Part shown: positions 8,544 through 18,967 of the stretch, piece by piece
How positions within the stretch are numbered: the first letter of the stretch is position 1
Layout: the number at the start of each line of letters is the position of its first letter
Origin: Verrucomicrobiota bacterium
Lineage (GTDB): Bacteria > Verrucomicrobiota > Verrucomicrobiia > Limisphaerales > J093
Direction: 5' to 3'
Assembly: GCA_016716505.1 (NCBI GenBank)
Contig: JADJWF010000001.1
Coordinates: forward strand, 248,001-312,000
Length of the DNA: 64,000 nucleotides
Notes under the pieces: generated by a model
The model's input: the letters and a program-made list of their open reading frames with translations, nothing else
The model's database searches: none
What the model was told of the DNA's origin: nothing
Made by a program: the position numbers and the translations under genes

Positions 8544-11500
8544 ATGAGCAACACCCAGTTGCGCCACGAATGCCGCGGAGAACCTCGCCTTGGTTTGCCG
8601 CCGAAGCAGGGGCTTTACGATCCGCAATTCGAGCACGAAGCCTGCGGGGTGGGCTTTGTCGTCAACGTGAAGGGGCAGAAGGCCCACAGCATCGTCAAGC
8701 AGGGCCTGCAGGTGCTGGTGAACCTGGATCATCGCGGGGCTTGCGGCTGCGAGGCCAACACCGGCGACGGCGCCGGGATCCTGCTGCAGATGCCGGACAA
8801 GTTCCTGCGGAAGGCGGCGGGCCAGGTGGGCATTGAGCTGCCACCGTACAAGCAGTACGCGGTGGGCATGGTGTTCCTGCCGCCCAACCCGGAGCAGCGC
8901 AAGGGTTGCGAGCGCCTGTTCGAGGTCATTGTCGCGGAGGAAGGCCAGGAAGTGCTCGGCTGGCGGACGGTGCCGACGGACAACTCGATGATCGGCCCCA
9001 CCGCCCGCGCCTCCGAGCCGTACATGCGGCAGGTGTTCATCGGCCGCAATCCGAATCTGGCGGACGACATGGCCTTCGAGCGCAAGCTCTACGTCATTCG
9101 CAAGCGCGCCGTCCGCGAGGTCCGCAACTCCGGTTTGCAGGGGAGCCATTACTGGTACATGGCCAGCCTGTCGTACAAGACGCTGGTCTATAAGGGCATG
9201 CTGACGCCCGGCCAGGTGCCGCAGTACTACCCGGATCTGGTGGACCCGGCGATGGAGTCCGCGCTGGCGCTGGTGCATTCGCGGTTCAGCACGAATACGT
9301 TTCCCAGTTGGGAACGCGGGCACCCCTACCGGTACGTGGCGCACAATGGCGAGATCAACACACTCCGCGGCAACATCAACTGGATGCACGCCCGCGAGGC
9401 CATGTTCCAGTCCGACCTGTTCGGCGACGACATCAAGCAGATCCTGCCGATCATCAACACCAACGGCAGCGACTCGGCCATGTTCGACAACTGCCTGGAG
9501 CTGCTGGTGCTCGCCGGTCGCTCCCTGCCCCACGCGATCATGATGATGATCCCGGAGCCGTGGCAGAACCACGAAACCATGAGCGACGCCAAGAAGGCGT
9601 TTTACGAGTACCACTCCTGTCTCATGGAGCCGTGGGACGGACCCGCTTCCATCGCGTTCACCGACGGGATTCGGATTGGAGCCGTCCTCGACCGCAACGG
9701 CCTGCGTCCGTCGCGCTACTACGTGACGAAGGACGATTTGGTGGTGATGGCGTCCGAGGTGGGCGTGCTCGACATCCCCCCGGAGCGAATTCAAAGCAAG
9801 GGCCGCCTGCAGCCCGGGCGGATGTTCCTGGTGGACACCGAAGAGGGCCGGATCATTGCGGACGAGGAGATCAAACACCAGGTGGCGTCGGCCCGGCCCT
9901 ACCGCCAGTGGCTCGACAAGCATCTGGTTGACCTCGCGCAACTCCCCGCGCCGGCGTCACTGCCCGAGGTGGATCACGCCACCGTGCTCCAGCGGCAGCA
10001 GGCGTTCGGCTACACGTTTGAAGACCTGCGGGTGGTGATGGCGCCGATGGCCCGTGACGGCGTTGAGGCGGTCGGCTCGATGGGCGCGGACACGCCGCTG
10101 GCGGTGCTCTCGCAAAAGCCGCAGCCACTCTACAACTATTTTAAGCAACTCTTCGCGCAGGTCACCAATCCGCCGATTGACTGCATCCGCGAGGAGATCG
10201 TCACCGCCACGGAAACCGCCACCGGCTCGGAGCGGAATTTGCTCAACCCCGAGCCGGAGAGCTGCCACCTGATCAAGCTGAAGATGCCCATCCTCACCAA
10301 CGAGGAACTGGCCAAATTGCGGCACGTGGCGCAGGGCGACTTCCGGGCCGTGACGCTGCCCATTCTGTTCAACCCGGCCGAGGGTGGCCGCGGTCTCGAG
10401 AAGGCCATGGAGGCCATCTATGCCAAGGCGGATCGCGCCATCGCCGAGGGGGTGAACATCCTCATCCTGTCCGATCGCGGGATTGACGCGGAGAACGCGC
10501 CCATCCCGGCGCTGCTCGCCGTCTCGGGCCTGCACCACCATCTCATCCGCACGGGCACGCGGACGCGGGTGGGGCTGATCCTGGAATCCGGCGAACCGCG
10601 CGAGGTGCATCACTTTTCGCTCCTGATTGGCTACGGTTGCAGTGCGATCAACCCGTACCTCGCGTTCGAGACCCTCGACGACATGATCCGCGAAGGATTG
10701 CTCAAGAACGTGGATCACAAGACCGCCTGCAAAAACTACGTCAAGGCGGCGGTCAAGGGCGTCGTGAAGGTCTGCTCGAAGATGGGCATTTCCACGATCC
10801 AGAGCTATCGCGGCGCGCAGATCTTTGAGGCGGTAGGCCTGAGTCGGCGCGTGGTGGACAAGTACTTCACCTGGACGCCCTCGCGCGTCGAAGGGGTGGG
10901 GTTGACATCATCGCCGAGGAGGTCTTGCAGCGGCACCGGCGGGCCTTTCCGGACCGGCAGGTGGACGGGCATACGCTCGACCCCGGCGGGTTTTACCAGT
11001 GGCGGAGCGATGGCGAGTACCACCTTTTCAACCCGCAGACGATTCATACGCTGCAGAAGGCGGTGCGCACCGGCAGCTATGATCTCTACCGGGAGTACGC
11101 CGCGCTCGTGAACGAGCAGATGCACAACATGAGTACGTTGCGCAGCCTGCTGGATTTCAAACCGCGCCAGCCGGTACCGCTCGACGAGGTCGAACCGGTC
11201 GAGGCCATCCTGCGCCGGTTCAAGTCCGGGGCCATGAGCTACGGCTCGATCAGTCAGGAGGCCCACGAGACGCTGGCCATCGCCATGAACCGGATCGGCG
11301 GCAAAAGCAACACCGGCGAAGGCGGCGAAGACCCGGCTCGCTACACGTGGACCAACGAACGCGGCGATTCCAAGAACTCCGCGATCAAGCAGGTGGCTTC
11401 CGGCCGTTTCGGCGTGACCAGCTACTACCTGGTCAACGCCCGCGAACTGCAGATCAAAATGGCCCAGGGCGCGAAGCCCGGCGAGGGCGGCCAGTTGCCC

Positions 11501-13177
11501 GGCCAGAAGGTGTATCCGTGGATCGCGAAGGTCCGCCACTCCACCCCTGGCGTGGGTCTCATCTCGCCGCCGCCGCACCACGACATCTACTCGATCGAAG
11601 ATCTGGCCGAACTCATTCACGACCTGAAGAACGCCAACGAGCACGCCCGGATCAGCGTGAAGCTGGTTTCCGAGGTGGGCGTGGGCACCGTGGCAGCGGG
11701 GGTCGCCAAGGCCCATGCGGACGTGGTGCTGATCAGTGGCTATGATGGCGGCACTGGGGCTTCGCCGCAGACTTCCATCAAGCACGCCGGCCTGCCGTGG
11801 GAGCTGGGCCTGGCGGAGACCCATCAGACGCTGCTCCTCAATGGCCTGCGCAGCCGCATTGTCGTCGAGACCGACGGCCAGTTGCGGACCGGGCGGGACG
11901 TGGTGATCGCCGCGTTGTTGGGCGCTGAAGAGTTCGGCTTCGCCACGGCGCCGCTGGTGGCGATGGGTTGCATCATGATGCGCGTGTGCCACCTGAACAC
12001 CTGCCCGGTCGGCGTCGCCACCCAGGATCCGCGACTGCGGAAGATGTTCACCGGCCAGCCCGAGCACGTGGTCAACTTCCTGCGGTTCGTCGCCATGGAA
12101 GCCCGGGAATGGATGGCGAAGCTGGGCTTCCGCAGCATCAATGAGATGATCGGCCATACCGAGGTGATCGAACCGCGTCGCGCGATCGAGCACTGGAAGA
12201 CCAAGGGGCTTGATTTTTCCAACATCCTCTACCAGCCCGACGTGCCGCCGAATGTCGGCCGCTACTGCACGGAGGAGCAGGACCACGGACTGGATAAGTC
12301 GCTCGACAAGACCGAGCTGCTCAAGGCTTGCGAACCGGCCATCCTCCGCGGAGAAAAGGTCCGCACGGAGCTGCCCATCCGCAACGTCCACCGCGTGGTC
12401 GGCACGCTGACCGGCAGTGAAATCACCCGGCGGCACGGACCGAACGGCCTGCCCGAAGACACCGTCCGCATCCACTTCAAGGGCTCGGCGGGCCAAAGCT
12501 TCGGCGCCTTCCTCCCGCGGGGCATGACCTTCATCCTCGAAGGCGACGCCAACGACTACATCGGCAAGGGCCTGTCGGGTGGCAAGATCATCGTCTATCC
12601 GCCGGCCGGTTCTTCGTTTGCGCCGGAGGAGAACATCATTGTCGGCAACGTCGCCTTCTACGGCGCGACCAGCGGTGAAGCGTACATCCGCGGCATGGCG
12701 GGCGAGCGCTTCTGCGTGCGCAACTCCGGCATCAGCGCGGTGGTCGAGGCGGTGGGCGATCACGGCTGCGAATACATGACGGGCGGCCGGGTGGTCGTGC
12801 TGGGGCCGACCGGGCGCAACTTCGCCGCCGGCATGTCCGGGGGCATCGCCTACGTCCTCGACGAGAACGACGATTTCGCCCGTCGTTGCAACCAGCAGAT
12901 GGTCGGCTTGGAGCGCCTGGAGGACCCCGAGGAAATCGCCGAACTCAAGGTGCTCGTGAAGCGTCACGCTGAATTCACGAAGAGCCAGCTCGCGTTTCGC
13001 ATCATCGTGCTCTGGGAAGACTACGTGCCGAAGTTCGTGAAAGTGATTCCCAAAGACTACAAGCGCATGCTCCACGCCATGAAACGCGTTCAGGAAGCCG
13101 GCCTGACCGGCGATGAGGCGTGGATGGCCGCGTTCGAGGAGAACGCCCGCGATGTGGCGCGCGTGGGCGGCGGCTGA
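8544..13177 (+). CDS. gltB: Glutamate synthase large subunit, interrupted by a single-base frameshift
   Basis: The NADPH-GOGAT alpha subunit makes two glutamates from glutamine and 2-oxoglutarate. The start MSNTQ at 8544 leaves a 33-residue propeptide before the catalytic C34 (EACGVGF), the N-terminal nucleophile of the class II amidotransferase domain. Next come the central domain, the FMN-binding synthase domain with the 3Fe-4S ligands C-x5-C-x4-C (codons at 11969, 11987 and 12002) and the C-terminal GXGXG beta-helix (GLSGGKIIVYPP). Reading frame 0 runs to codon 787 (TTG at 10902–10904). The family sequence then continues in the –1 frame (L-D-I-I-A-E-E), so one G appears to be missing near 10904. 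The combined length of ~1540 residues is normal. The gene is otherwise undamaged and gltD follows, so a sequence error or a very recent mutation is likeliest. Confidence 0.9.
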
Positions 13178-13202
13178 ACGCGCCCAACTGCGACCCGAAG
13201 TC

Positions 13203-13418
13203 ATGACCGCCATCGCCAACTGCGGGACCCTCGACCAAGCCCTCCGCGTGCGCCTGGCGCTCGATTCGGTGGGCATTCCGTCATTCATCCCGGACGAATC
13301 GTCGGCGACCTTGGCTCCCCATCATTTCTTCACCCACGGGGCAGTCCGGGTCCAGGTGCCCGACGACCGGGGGGAGGAGGCCCGCCGCGTCCTCGCTGAT
13401 CTAAGCGAACCAACGTGA
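13203..13418 (+). CDS. DUF2007 small protein
   Basis: A 71-residue protein starting at the ATG at 13203, 25 bp after gltB. It matches the DUF2007 pattern: a short alpha/beta unit with a helix (LDQALRVRLALDSVGI), a Pro/Glu turn (PSFIPDES), then a strand with VRVQVPDDRGEEARRVLADL. DUF2007 proteins are predicted signal-transducing or PII-like small folds without proven function. It sits between gltB and gltD, with 72 bp before gltD, so it is probably cotranscribed with glutamate synthase. A regulatory role in nitrogen assimilation is speculation from position. Confidence 0.72.
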   Translation: MTAIANCGTLDQALRVRLALDSVGIPSFIPDESSATLAPHHFFTHGAVRVQVPDDRGEEARRVLADLSEPT

Positions 13419-13490
13419 CGCCCGCCTTCCAACCGCGTGGATCAGCCGGCGGGTCGCCGCGGGCCTCGCTGCACTTTGAATTTCCATTTC

Positions 13491-14972
13491 ATGGGCAAAC
13501 CAACGGGCTTCATTGATTATCTGCGGGAACTCCCGCTGGATCGCCAGGCCATCGAGCGCATCAAGGACTGGAACGAGTTCCACGCCCACCTCGAGGACCG
13601 CAAGCTCCAGGAACAGGCGGCGCGCTGCATGGATTGCGGCACGCCCTTCTGTCATACCGGCCGGATCCTCAACGGCATGGCCTCCGGGTGCCCCATCAAC
13701 AACCTGATTCCGGAGTGGAACGACCTGATTTACCGCGGGCTCTGGCGTGAAGCGTTGGAGCGGCTCCACAAGACCAACAACTTTCCGGAGTTCACCGGCC
13801 GGGTCTGCCCCGCGCCCTGCGAAGGCTCCTGCAACGCCGGACTGGTGGCCGCGCCAGTGACCATCAAGGAAATCGAGCGCAGCATCATTGACCGGGCCTG
13901 GGAGAAAGGTTGGGTCACCGCCCAGCCGCCCGAGGTCCGCACGGGCAAACGGGTCGCCATCGTCGGCTCCGGCCCGGCGGGCCTGTGCGCGGCCGCTCAG
14001 CTCAACCACGCCGGCCACGATGTTACGGTCTTTGAACGAGCGGACCGCATCGGTGGCCTGCTGATGTATGGCATCCCGAACATGAAGCTGGACAAGCGGT
14101 TGGTGCAACGCCGCGTGGACCTCCTGGCCGAGGAAGGCGTCAACTTCCGCACCGGCGTCGAGGTGGGCCGCGACTTCCCCGCCCGCCGCTTGGTGACGGA
14201 TTTCGACGCCGCCATCCTCGCCACGGGCGCAACGGTGCCGCGCGACCTGCCGGTGAAAGGCCGCCACCTGAACGGAATCCACTTCGCGATGGATTTTCTA
14301 ACCGCCAACACCCGGCGCGTGGTGACCGGTGGCGCGAATGGCGCCTTCATTTCCGCCGCGGGCAAGGATGTGATCGTCATCGGCGGCGGCGACACCGGGA
14401 CGGATTGCGTGGGCACTTCGATGCGACATGGCTGCCGAAGCCTCGTGCAGCTCGAGATTCTCCCGCGTCCGCCGGCAGAGCGTCAGCCCGACAATCCCTG
14501 GCCGGAATGGCCCAAGATTTACCGCATGGACTACGGCCAGGAGGAAGCCGCCGCCGTGTTCGGTGCCGACCCGCGCGTGTACCTGACCACCGTAAAGGAA
14601 TTCCTCGACGACGGGCAGGGCAACGTCGCCGGCGCGGTCACAGTGGAGATCAAGTGGGTCAAGGACGCTTCGGGCCGCTACTCCGCCCAGGAAGTTCCGG
14701 GCTCGGAGAAGAAGCTCCCGGCGCAGTTGGTGCTGCTGGCGATGGGATTCCTCGGACCGGAGCAAAAGCTGCTCGATGAACTCAAGGTCGAGCGCGATGC
14801 CCGGACCAACGTGAAGGCCGAGCACGGCCGCTACACGACCAACGTGAAAGGTTTGTTTGCGGCGGGCGACTGCCGCCGCGGTCAGAGCCTCGTCGTCTGG
14901 GCGTTCAACGAGGGCCGCGGGGTCGCGCGCGAGGTGGACCGCTACCTCATGGGCTCCACCCTCCTGCCGTAG
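13491..14972 (+). CDS. gltD: Glutamate synthase small (beta) subunit
   Basis: A 493-residue FAD/NADPH oxidoreductase that feeds electrons from NADPH through 4Fe-4S clusters to GltB. The start MGKPTGFIDYLRELPL at 13491 is the usual GltD N-terminus. Near residues 45–60 the motif CMDCGTPFCHTG, followed by GCPINNLIPEWN and CPAPCEGSC, supplies the iron–sulfur ligands. FAD binds at VAIVGSGPAGLCAA, and the NADPH Rossmann motif is VIVIGGGDTGTDC. A final AAGDCRRGQSLVVWA segment closes the FAD site. The gene is intact, in contrast to the frameshifted gltB upstream, with which it should form the GOGAT complex. Confidence 0.94.
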   Translation: MGKPTGFIDYLRELPLDRQAIERIKDWNEFHAHLEDRKLQEQAARCMDCGTPFCHTGRILNGMASGCPINNLIPEWNDLIYRGLWREALERLHKTNNFPEFTGRVCPAPCEGSCNAGLVAAPVTIKEIERSIIDRAWEKGWVTAQPPEVRTGKRVAIVGSGPAGLCAAAQLNHAGHDVTVFERADRIGGLLMYGIPNMKLDKRLVQRRVDLLAEEGVNFRTGVEVGRDFPARRLVTDFDAAILATGATVPRDLPVKGRHLNGIHFAMDFLTANTRRVVTGGANGAFISAAGKDVIVIGGGDTGTDCVGTSMRHGCRSLVQLEILPRPPAERQPDNPWPEWPKIYRMDYGQEEAAAVFGADPRVYLTTVKEFLDDGQGNVAGAVTVEIKWVKDASGRYSAQEVPGSEKKLPAQLVLLAMGFLGPEQKLLDELKVERDARTNVKAEHGRYTTNVKGLFAAGDCRRGQSLVVWAFNEGRGVAREVDRYLMGSTLLP

Positions 14973-15322
14973 TTTGACCCGAGTCCGGCCAGCCGCCGAC
15001 CTCGACGAAACCGGCAGAGGGTCGCGTTCGGCTTGAGGCGGCGAGTCTTCCCACTCCAGTCAGCCAGCGGCCAACCCGCCTGACCTCCCGCTCGACACGC
15101 CGCCGCCACCGGCGGTAGGTTCATCGGGTCCGCCATGAGAGCTAAGCTCGCAACCCGAAGCGTCTCGGGATGCGGAGTGTTCCGGCGAAGCCGCACCCGC
15201 CGGATGAGTTCGTCATCCCGCCGATCCCGCAGCCCCGACAACGGGTCGGGCGTCCGCGTTGAACGCGCGCCGGCGTCTGGGCCGGAGCAACCGACCGGGA
15301 TGAATGGCGGTGCACGCCTGCC
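14973..15322. other. 350-bp region without a recognised gene
   Basis: The stretch between gltD and the small membrane-protein gene is GC-rich in all frames, with only short overlapping open frames of poor composition. I see no T-tracted hairpin after gltD and no clear promoter for the next gene. Confidence 0.4.
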
Positions 15323-15859
15323 GTGACGATTCCAACCGCCAACGAGAGCCCGCCCGCTCCGCTGCGGAGGCGGCGAGGCTGGAGGATCGCAGCGATCATC
15401 GCGGGCATCGCCATCGCCTTGCTCGGCGGCGCCTACTACCTCTTCCGATCCGTCGAACGCACGGTAAAGGACGCCTACGCGGTCTGGTGGGCGGCCGACC
15501 TTGTGATTCAACACATGGAAACCCACCACGGGGCGTGGCCACGCAGTTGGGAGGAACTGCACGCCACGGAAAGATCGGCCTACAAAGGCGTGGCTTCCAC
15601 CAACCTCGATGGCTCTTGGACGGCGGAGTTTCGACCCCGCGCCAGTATCGAAGAGTTGCGGACGCGGGTGGTGATTGATTTCCACGTTGACCCGACCCAA
15701 CTGCTGACGCACCCGCCACCGTCGAACGGACCGCCGTTTCGGGTCATCTATCTGCGCGATGGACGAAGGCAGCATTTCGTCGGGAAGGAGCCCAATGCGA
15801 TGATTCGGGAATACTTGCAGTGGAAAGCCCGCCAAGACACCGTTCTCACCACACCATGA
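15323..15859 (+). CDS. Small membrane-anchored protein of unknown function
   Basis: A 178-residue protein with a GTG start at 15323. It has a basic cytoplasmic tail (PLRRRRGWR), one transmembrane helix at about residues 22–43 (IAAIIAGIAIALLGGAYYLF), and a soluble C-terminal part. The segment after the helix (VIQHMETHHGAWPRSWEELHA) resembles the region after the N-helix in small pseudopilin-like proteins, where G-x-W/Y-P-x-S-x-x-E-L is common, but there is no prepilin cleavage site. No known domain is recognised. It lies 34 bp upstream of the aldo/keto reductase on the same strand. It could be a structural or pseudopilin-related protein; confidence in its being real is moderate. Confidence 0.6.
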   Translation: MTIPTANESPPAPLRRRRGWRIAAIIAGIAIALLGGAYYLFRSVERTVKDAYAVWWAADLVIQHMETHHGAWPRSWEELHATERSAYKGVASTNLDGSWTAEFRPRASIEELRTRVVIDFHVDPTQLLTHPPPSNGPPFRVIYLRDGRRQHFVGKEPNAMIREYLQWKARQDTVLTTP

Positions 15860-15893
15860 CTCGGCCCGCCATCCCGTTTTCTCCGCTTCAATC

Positions 15894-16898
15894 ATGAAAT
15901 ACCAACCTCTGGGAAACTCCGGCATCTCCGCTTCGGTCGTGGGCCTCGGCGCCTGGGTGATGGGCGGCGGCACAGTTTGGGGCCAGGACCCCGACGACCG
16001 CGAATCCATCCGGGCCATCCACGCGGCGCTCGACCTCGGCATCAACCTCATTGACACCGCACCCGCCTACGGTTTTGGCCGCAGCGAAACCGTGGTCGGT
16101 CAGGCGCTCCAAGGCCGGCGCGATCGGGCCGTGCTGGCCACGAAGTGCGGCCTCTGGTGGGACGACACGCGCGGGTCGTTCTTTACCGAGTTTGATGGCC
16201 GGCCCATTTACCGCAGCCTGCGGCCGGATACCATCGCCATTGAGATCGAGAACAGTTTGCGGCGGCTGGCCACCGACCACATTGACCTCTACCAAACCCA
16301 CTGGCCGGCCGTGCCGCCGGACGCCACGCCGATTGCCGACACCATGGCAGCGCTCGTGAAGCTGCGGGAGCAGGGGAAGATTCGCGCGATCGGCGTGTGC
16401 AACGTGTCGCCCGCCGAACTCGAAGAGAGCCTGCGCCACGGCGGCATCGTCAGCGACCAGTTCCGTTACTCGATGCTTTACCGTGCGCCGGAGAGGGACG
16501 TGTTGCCGCTCTGCGCCCAGAAAGGCCTGGCCACCCTCACCTACATGTCGCTGGAGCAGGGGTTGTTGACCGGCAAGGTGGGCATGGATCGCGTCTTCAG
16601 CCCCGGCGAATTCCGCACCAATGCCGCGTGGAATCCGTGGTTCCTCCCCGCGAACCGCCGCCGCGTCCTCGACCTGCTGGCCGGCTGGAAGGACCTCACC
16701 GACAAGTACGCCTGCACGCTGGCCCAGTTGGTCATTGCATGGACGGCGGCTCAACCGGGCGTGACGCATGTCCTGGCCGGCGGACGTAACTCCGCGCAGG
16801 TGACCGAGAATGCCCGGGCTGGCGAACTGACCCTCGAACCGGCCGATCTCGCGCGGATCCGAAGGGATGTCGTTGCGCTCGGGGAACCAGCGGCCTGA
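15894..16898 (+). CDS. Aldo/keto reductase
   Basis: A 334-residue NADPH-dependent (beta/alpha)8 barrel oxidoreductase that reduces aldehydes or ketones; the substrate is unknown. The catalytic tetrad is complete: D54 and Y59 in NLIDTAPAYGFG, K84 in LATKCG and H136 in DLYQTHWP. Other family features are RRLATDHIDLYQTHWP, GKIRAIGVCN and the C-terminal cofactor loop (TAAQPGVTHVLAGGRN). It belongs to the group annotated as general stress/YdjG-like reductases. Length and start (MKYQPLGNSGI) are normal, and no signal peptide is present, so it acts in the cytoplasm. Confidence 0.92.
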   Translation: MKYQPLGNSGISASVVGLGAWVMGGGTVWGQDPDDRESIRAIHAALDLGINLIDTAPAYGFGRSETVVGQALQGRRDRAVLATKCGLWWDDTRGSFFTEFDGRPIYRSLRPDTIAIEIENSLRRLATDHIDLYQTHWPAVPPDATPIADTMAALVKLREQGKIRAIGVCNVSPAELEESLRHGGIVSDQFRYSMLYRAPERDVLPLCAQKGLATLTYMSLEQGLLTGKVGMDRVFSPGEFRTNAAWNPWFLPANRRRVLDLLAGWKDLTDKYACTLAQLVIAWTAAQPGVTHVLAGGRNSAQVTENARAGELTLEPADLARIRRDVVALGEPAA

Positions 16899-16921
16899 GG
16901 CCTCCGCTCGCCTGACCCGCC

Positions 16922-17617
16922 ATGCAGCGACGATTCCAGCGAATCCTCTGCGGTGTCGCGGTTGTCCTCGCAGGCATGAGCGCGTACGGCGATGGCGTTT
17001 TGTCGCTGGGTCTCGGAACGGACCGGCCTGACGGTGACGCTGCCCTCCGAGGCGCAATGGGAGTGGGCCTGTCGCGCGGGCGCCGACACAGCGTTCTGGT
17101 TTGGCGGGTTGGACGCCGATTACTCGTCCTTCGCCAATCTGGGCGACTAGCGGCTCGCGGAGTTTGCGGCCGACACTTCGCTGGACAACTACTCCGCCGC
17201 CCGGCCGATGGTAAATCCCAACCGCTACGACGACTGGATTCCCCGCGACCACCGCTTCAACGATGGCGGATTCGTCACCGAACCCGTGGGCTGCCATCGG
17301 CCCAATCCATGGGCCTGTGTGACCTGCAGGGCAACGCTTGGAAAGGGACGCGCTCGCCGTATCGCCCGGGCGTGCGTGGGGACGGGGCCCCGGCGAGCGA
17401 GACGGGCGAGTTTCGAACCGTTCGCGCTGGTTCCTGGCGGGATCGGCCGCAACGTGCCACCGCCACCGCGCGTCTGGGTTACCCGGCCTGGCAACGTGTC
17501 TTCAACGTCGGTTTCCGCGTCGTGTGCGAAGACGCGCCGATGCCGTTCTCGGCTGGCGGGCAATCGGGTGGAACGGCATCGCGGCGCGCAACCCGGGAAG
17601 TCGCCCATTCGCGTTGA
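16922..17617 (+). pseudogene. Decayed formylglycine-generating-enzyme (SUMF1/FGE-sulfatase) domain gene
   Basis: The ATG at 16922 opens with a plausible signal peptide (MQRRFQRILCGVAVVLAG). From 16995 a different frame encodes FGE-family sequence: AFCRWVSERTGLTVTLPSEAQWEWACRAGA. That frame is interrupted by TAG at 17148–17150, resumes (RLAEFAADTSLDNYSAARP) and then slips again at about 17308. There the frame beginning MGLCDLQGNAWKG restores the family's GLCDLQGNAWEW motif, ending VFNVGFRVVCED. The gene therefore carries a large N-terminal deletion with frameshift, a nonsense codon, a one-base deletion, and a W-to-K change at a conserved position. The ancestral product would have been a secreted FGE-like protein. 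It ends 13 bp before the next oxidoreductase gene. Confidence 0.75.
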
Positions 17618-17630
17618 TACCACCGCTCGA

Positions 17631-18965
17631 ATGAACACAACCATCTCCTCCCGCCGCGCGTTTCTGCGGCGGGCGACGTTGCTGGCTGCCGCTCCGGTGA
17701 TTGCTCCCCGTGGTGCCCTCGGCACGGACGCCCGCGCCTCGGCGAACCACCGTCTGGGCATCGGATTCATCGGCACGGGCCGTCAGGCCGTCCTCGCCAA
17801 CCTCGTGCTGTTTCTGGTCCACAGCGAGACTCAGTTGGTGGCCGTGTGCGATGTGGATTCGTGGCGGCTGGAGCAGGCGCGACGGAAGATTGAGGACCAC
17901 TACTCCGTCAATCGCCCGGCCGGTTGGAAGGGGCTTCAAGTGACCGGCGACTTTCGTGAAGTCCTGGCCAACCCGGCGGTGGACGCGGTGATGATCTCCA
18001 CGCCGGACCACTGGCACGCGTACATGGCGATCGCAGCCGCGCGGGCCGGAAAGGACGTTGCGCTCGAGAAGCCGATTTCGCTCTCCGTCCGCGAAGGCCG
18101 CGCGATCGCCGACGCCATGAAGCGCCATGGCCGCGTCTTTCGCACCGACACCGAGGTGCGGACGGAGGGGGCGTTTCAGAAGCTGGTGCAAGCCGCGCGC
18201 AATGGGCGCCTCGGCCGGATCACGTCAGTGGAGATCGGCGTGCCGAAGGAAGCGCCGCCGTTGGGACGCGCCCCCACCGTGGTGCCGCCGCCGGCGGACT
18301 TGAACTACCCGCTCTGGTTGGGACCGGCCCCGGAAGCGCCCTACTCCGAGGAACGGGTGCATCCGCGGGAGAAGCTCTCCGCCCGCCCGGGATGGATGCA
18401 GATTCAGGACTACAGCCAGGGCATGCTGCTTAACTGGGGCGCCCACCTGATTGACATCGCGCAGTGGGCCCTGAACGCCGAGACCACCACGCCGGTGGAA
18501 GTCACCTGCACCGGCTCGTGCCCGGACGACCTCTACAACGTGCCGCAGGCGTTTGAGGCCCGCTACCGCTACGCCAACGGTGTCGAACTCCGTTACACGA
18601 TGGCCGGGCGACCGTTCGTCCGCGTCGAGGGCTCGGACGGCTGGGCTGAAGCCGAATGGTGGCGGGGCGTCAAAGCCAGCCGTCCGGAGATTCTTGAAGC
18701 CCCCTACGGCGACAGCGACTTTCGCGCGCGCGGGCCGCACGAGAAGGTGGACTTCATCGAAGCAGTCCAGACCCGGCGCGAGACTCAGATCCCCGCCGAA
18801 GTCGGGCATCGCACCTGCACGGTGTGTCAGCTCGCCTTCATCGCGCTGAAGCTGGGGCGCCGGCTGCGCTGGGATCCGCTCGCCGAGCGCTTCATTGACG
18901 ACGCCGAAGCCGACCGGCTGCTGTCGCGGCCGGTGCGCGGCGAATGGGCGCTCGATAAGCTCTGA
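17631..18965 (+). CDS. Tat-exported Gfo/Idh/MocA family oxidoreductase
   Basis: A 444-residue NAD(P)-dependent oxidoreductase of the glucose–fructose oxidoreductase family; the substrate is unknown, typically a sugar or inositol derivative. The ATG at 17631 begins a twin-arginine signal (SSRRAFLRRATLLAAAPVIA). The open frame upstream belongs to the FGE pseudogene and is excluded. The Rossmann motif GIGFIGTGRQ lies near residue 44, with DHWHAYMAIAAARAGKDVALEKPIS giving the signature EKP lysine. The C-terminal alpha/beta domain includes NWGAHLIDIAQWAL with a conserved His. Export places it in the periplasm, as for many planctomycete and verrucomicrobial homologues. Confidence 0.9.
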   Translation: MNTTISSRRAFLRRATLLAAAPVIAPRGALGTDARASANHRLGIGFIGTGRQAVLANLVLFLVHSETQLVAVCDVDSWRLEQARRKIEDHYSVNRPAGWKGLQVTGDFREVLANPAVDAVMISTPDHWHAYMAIAAARAGKDVALEKPISLSVREGRAIADAMKRHGRVFRTDTEVRTEGAFQKLVQAARNGRLGRITSVEIGVPKEAPPLGRAPTVVPPPADLNYPLWLGPAPEAPYSEERVHPREKLSARPGWMQIQDYSQGMLLNWGAHLIDIAQWALNAETTTPVEVTCTGSCPDDLYNVPQAFEARYRYANGVELRYTMAGRPFVRVEGSDGWAEAEWWRGVKASRPEILEAPYGDSDFRARGPHEKVDFIEAVQTRRETQIPAEVGHRTCTVCQLAFIALKLGRRLRWDPLAERFIDDAEADRLLSRPVRGEWALDKL

Positions 18966-18967
18966 GG

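Noticed and set aside
10896..10906. Programmed –1 ribosomal frameshift site in gltB
   Set aside because: The sequence GGG-GTG-GGG-TTG-ACA contains no canonical slippery heptamer, and I saw no obvious downstream pseudoknot; kept only as a minor alternative.
10805..13288. Long antisense open frame opposite gltB (minus strand)
   Set aside because: It mirrors strongly conserved gltB coding sequence, has Arg/His/Ala-heavy composition and no domain; it is a shadow of GC-rich codons.
17208..17630. Extended start for the oxidoreductase at 17631
   Set aside because: This in-frame stretch encodes FGE-domain remnants and then nonsense before the Tat signal; it belongs to the pseudogene.
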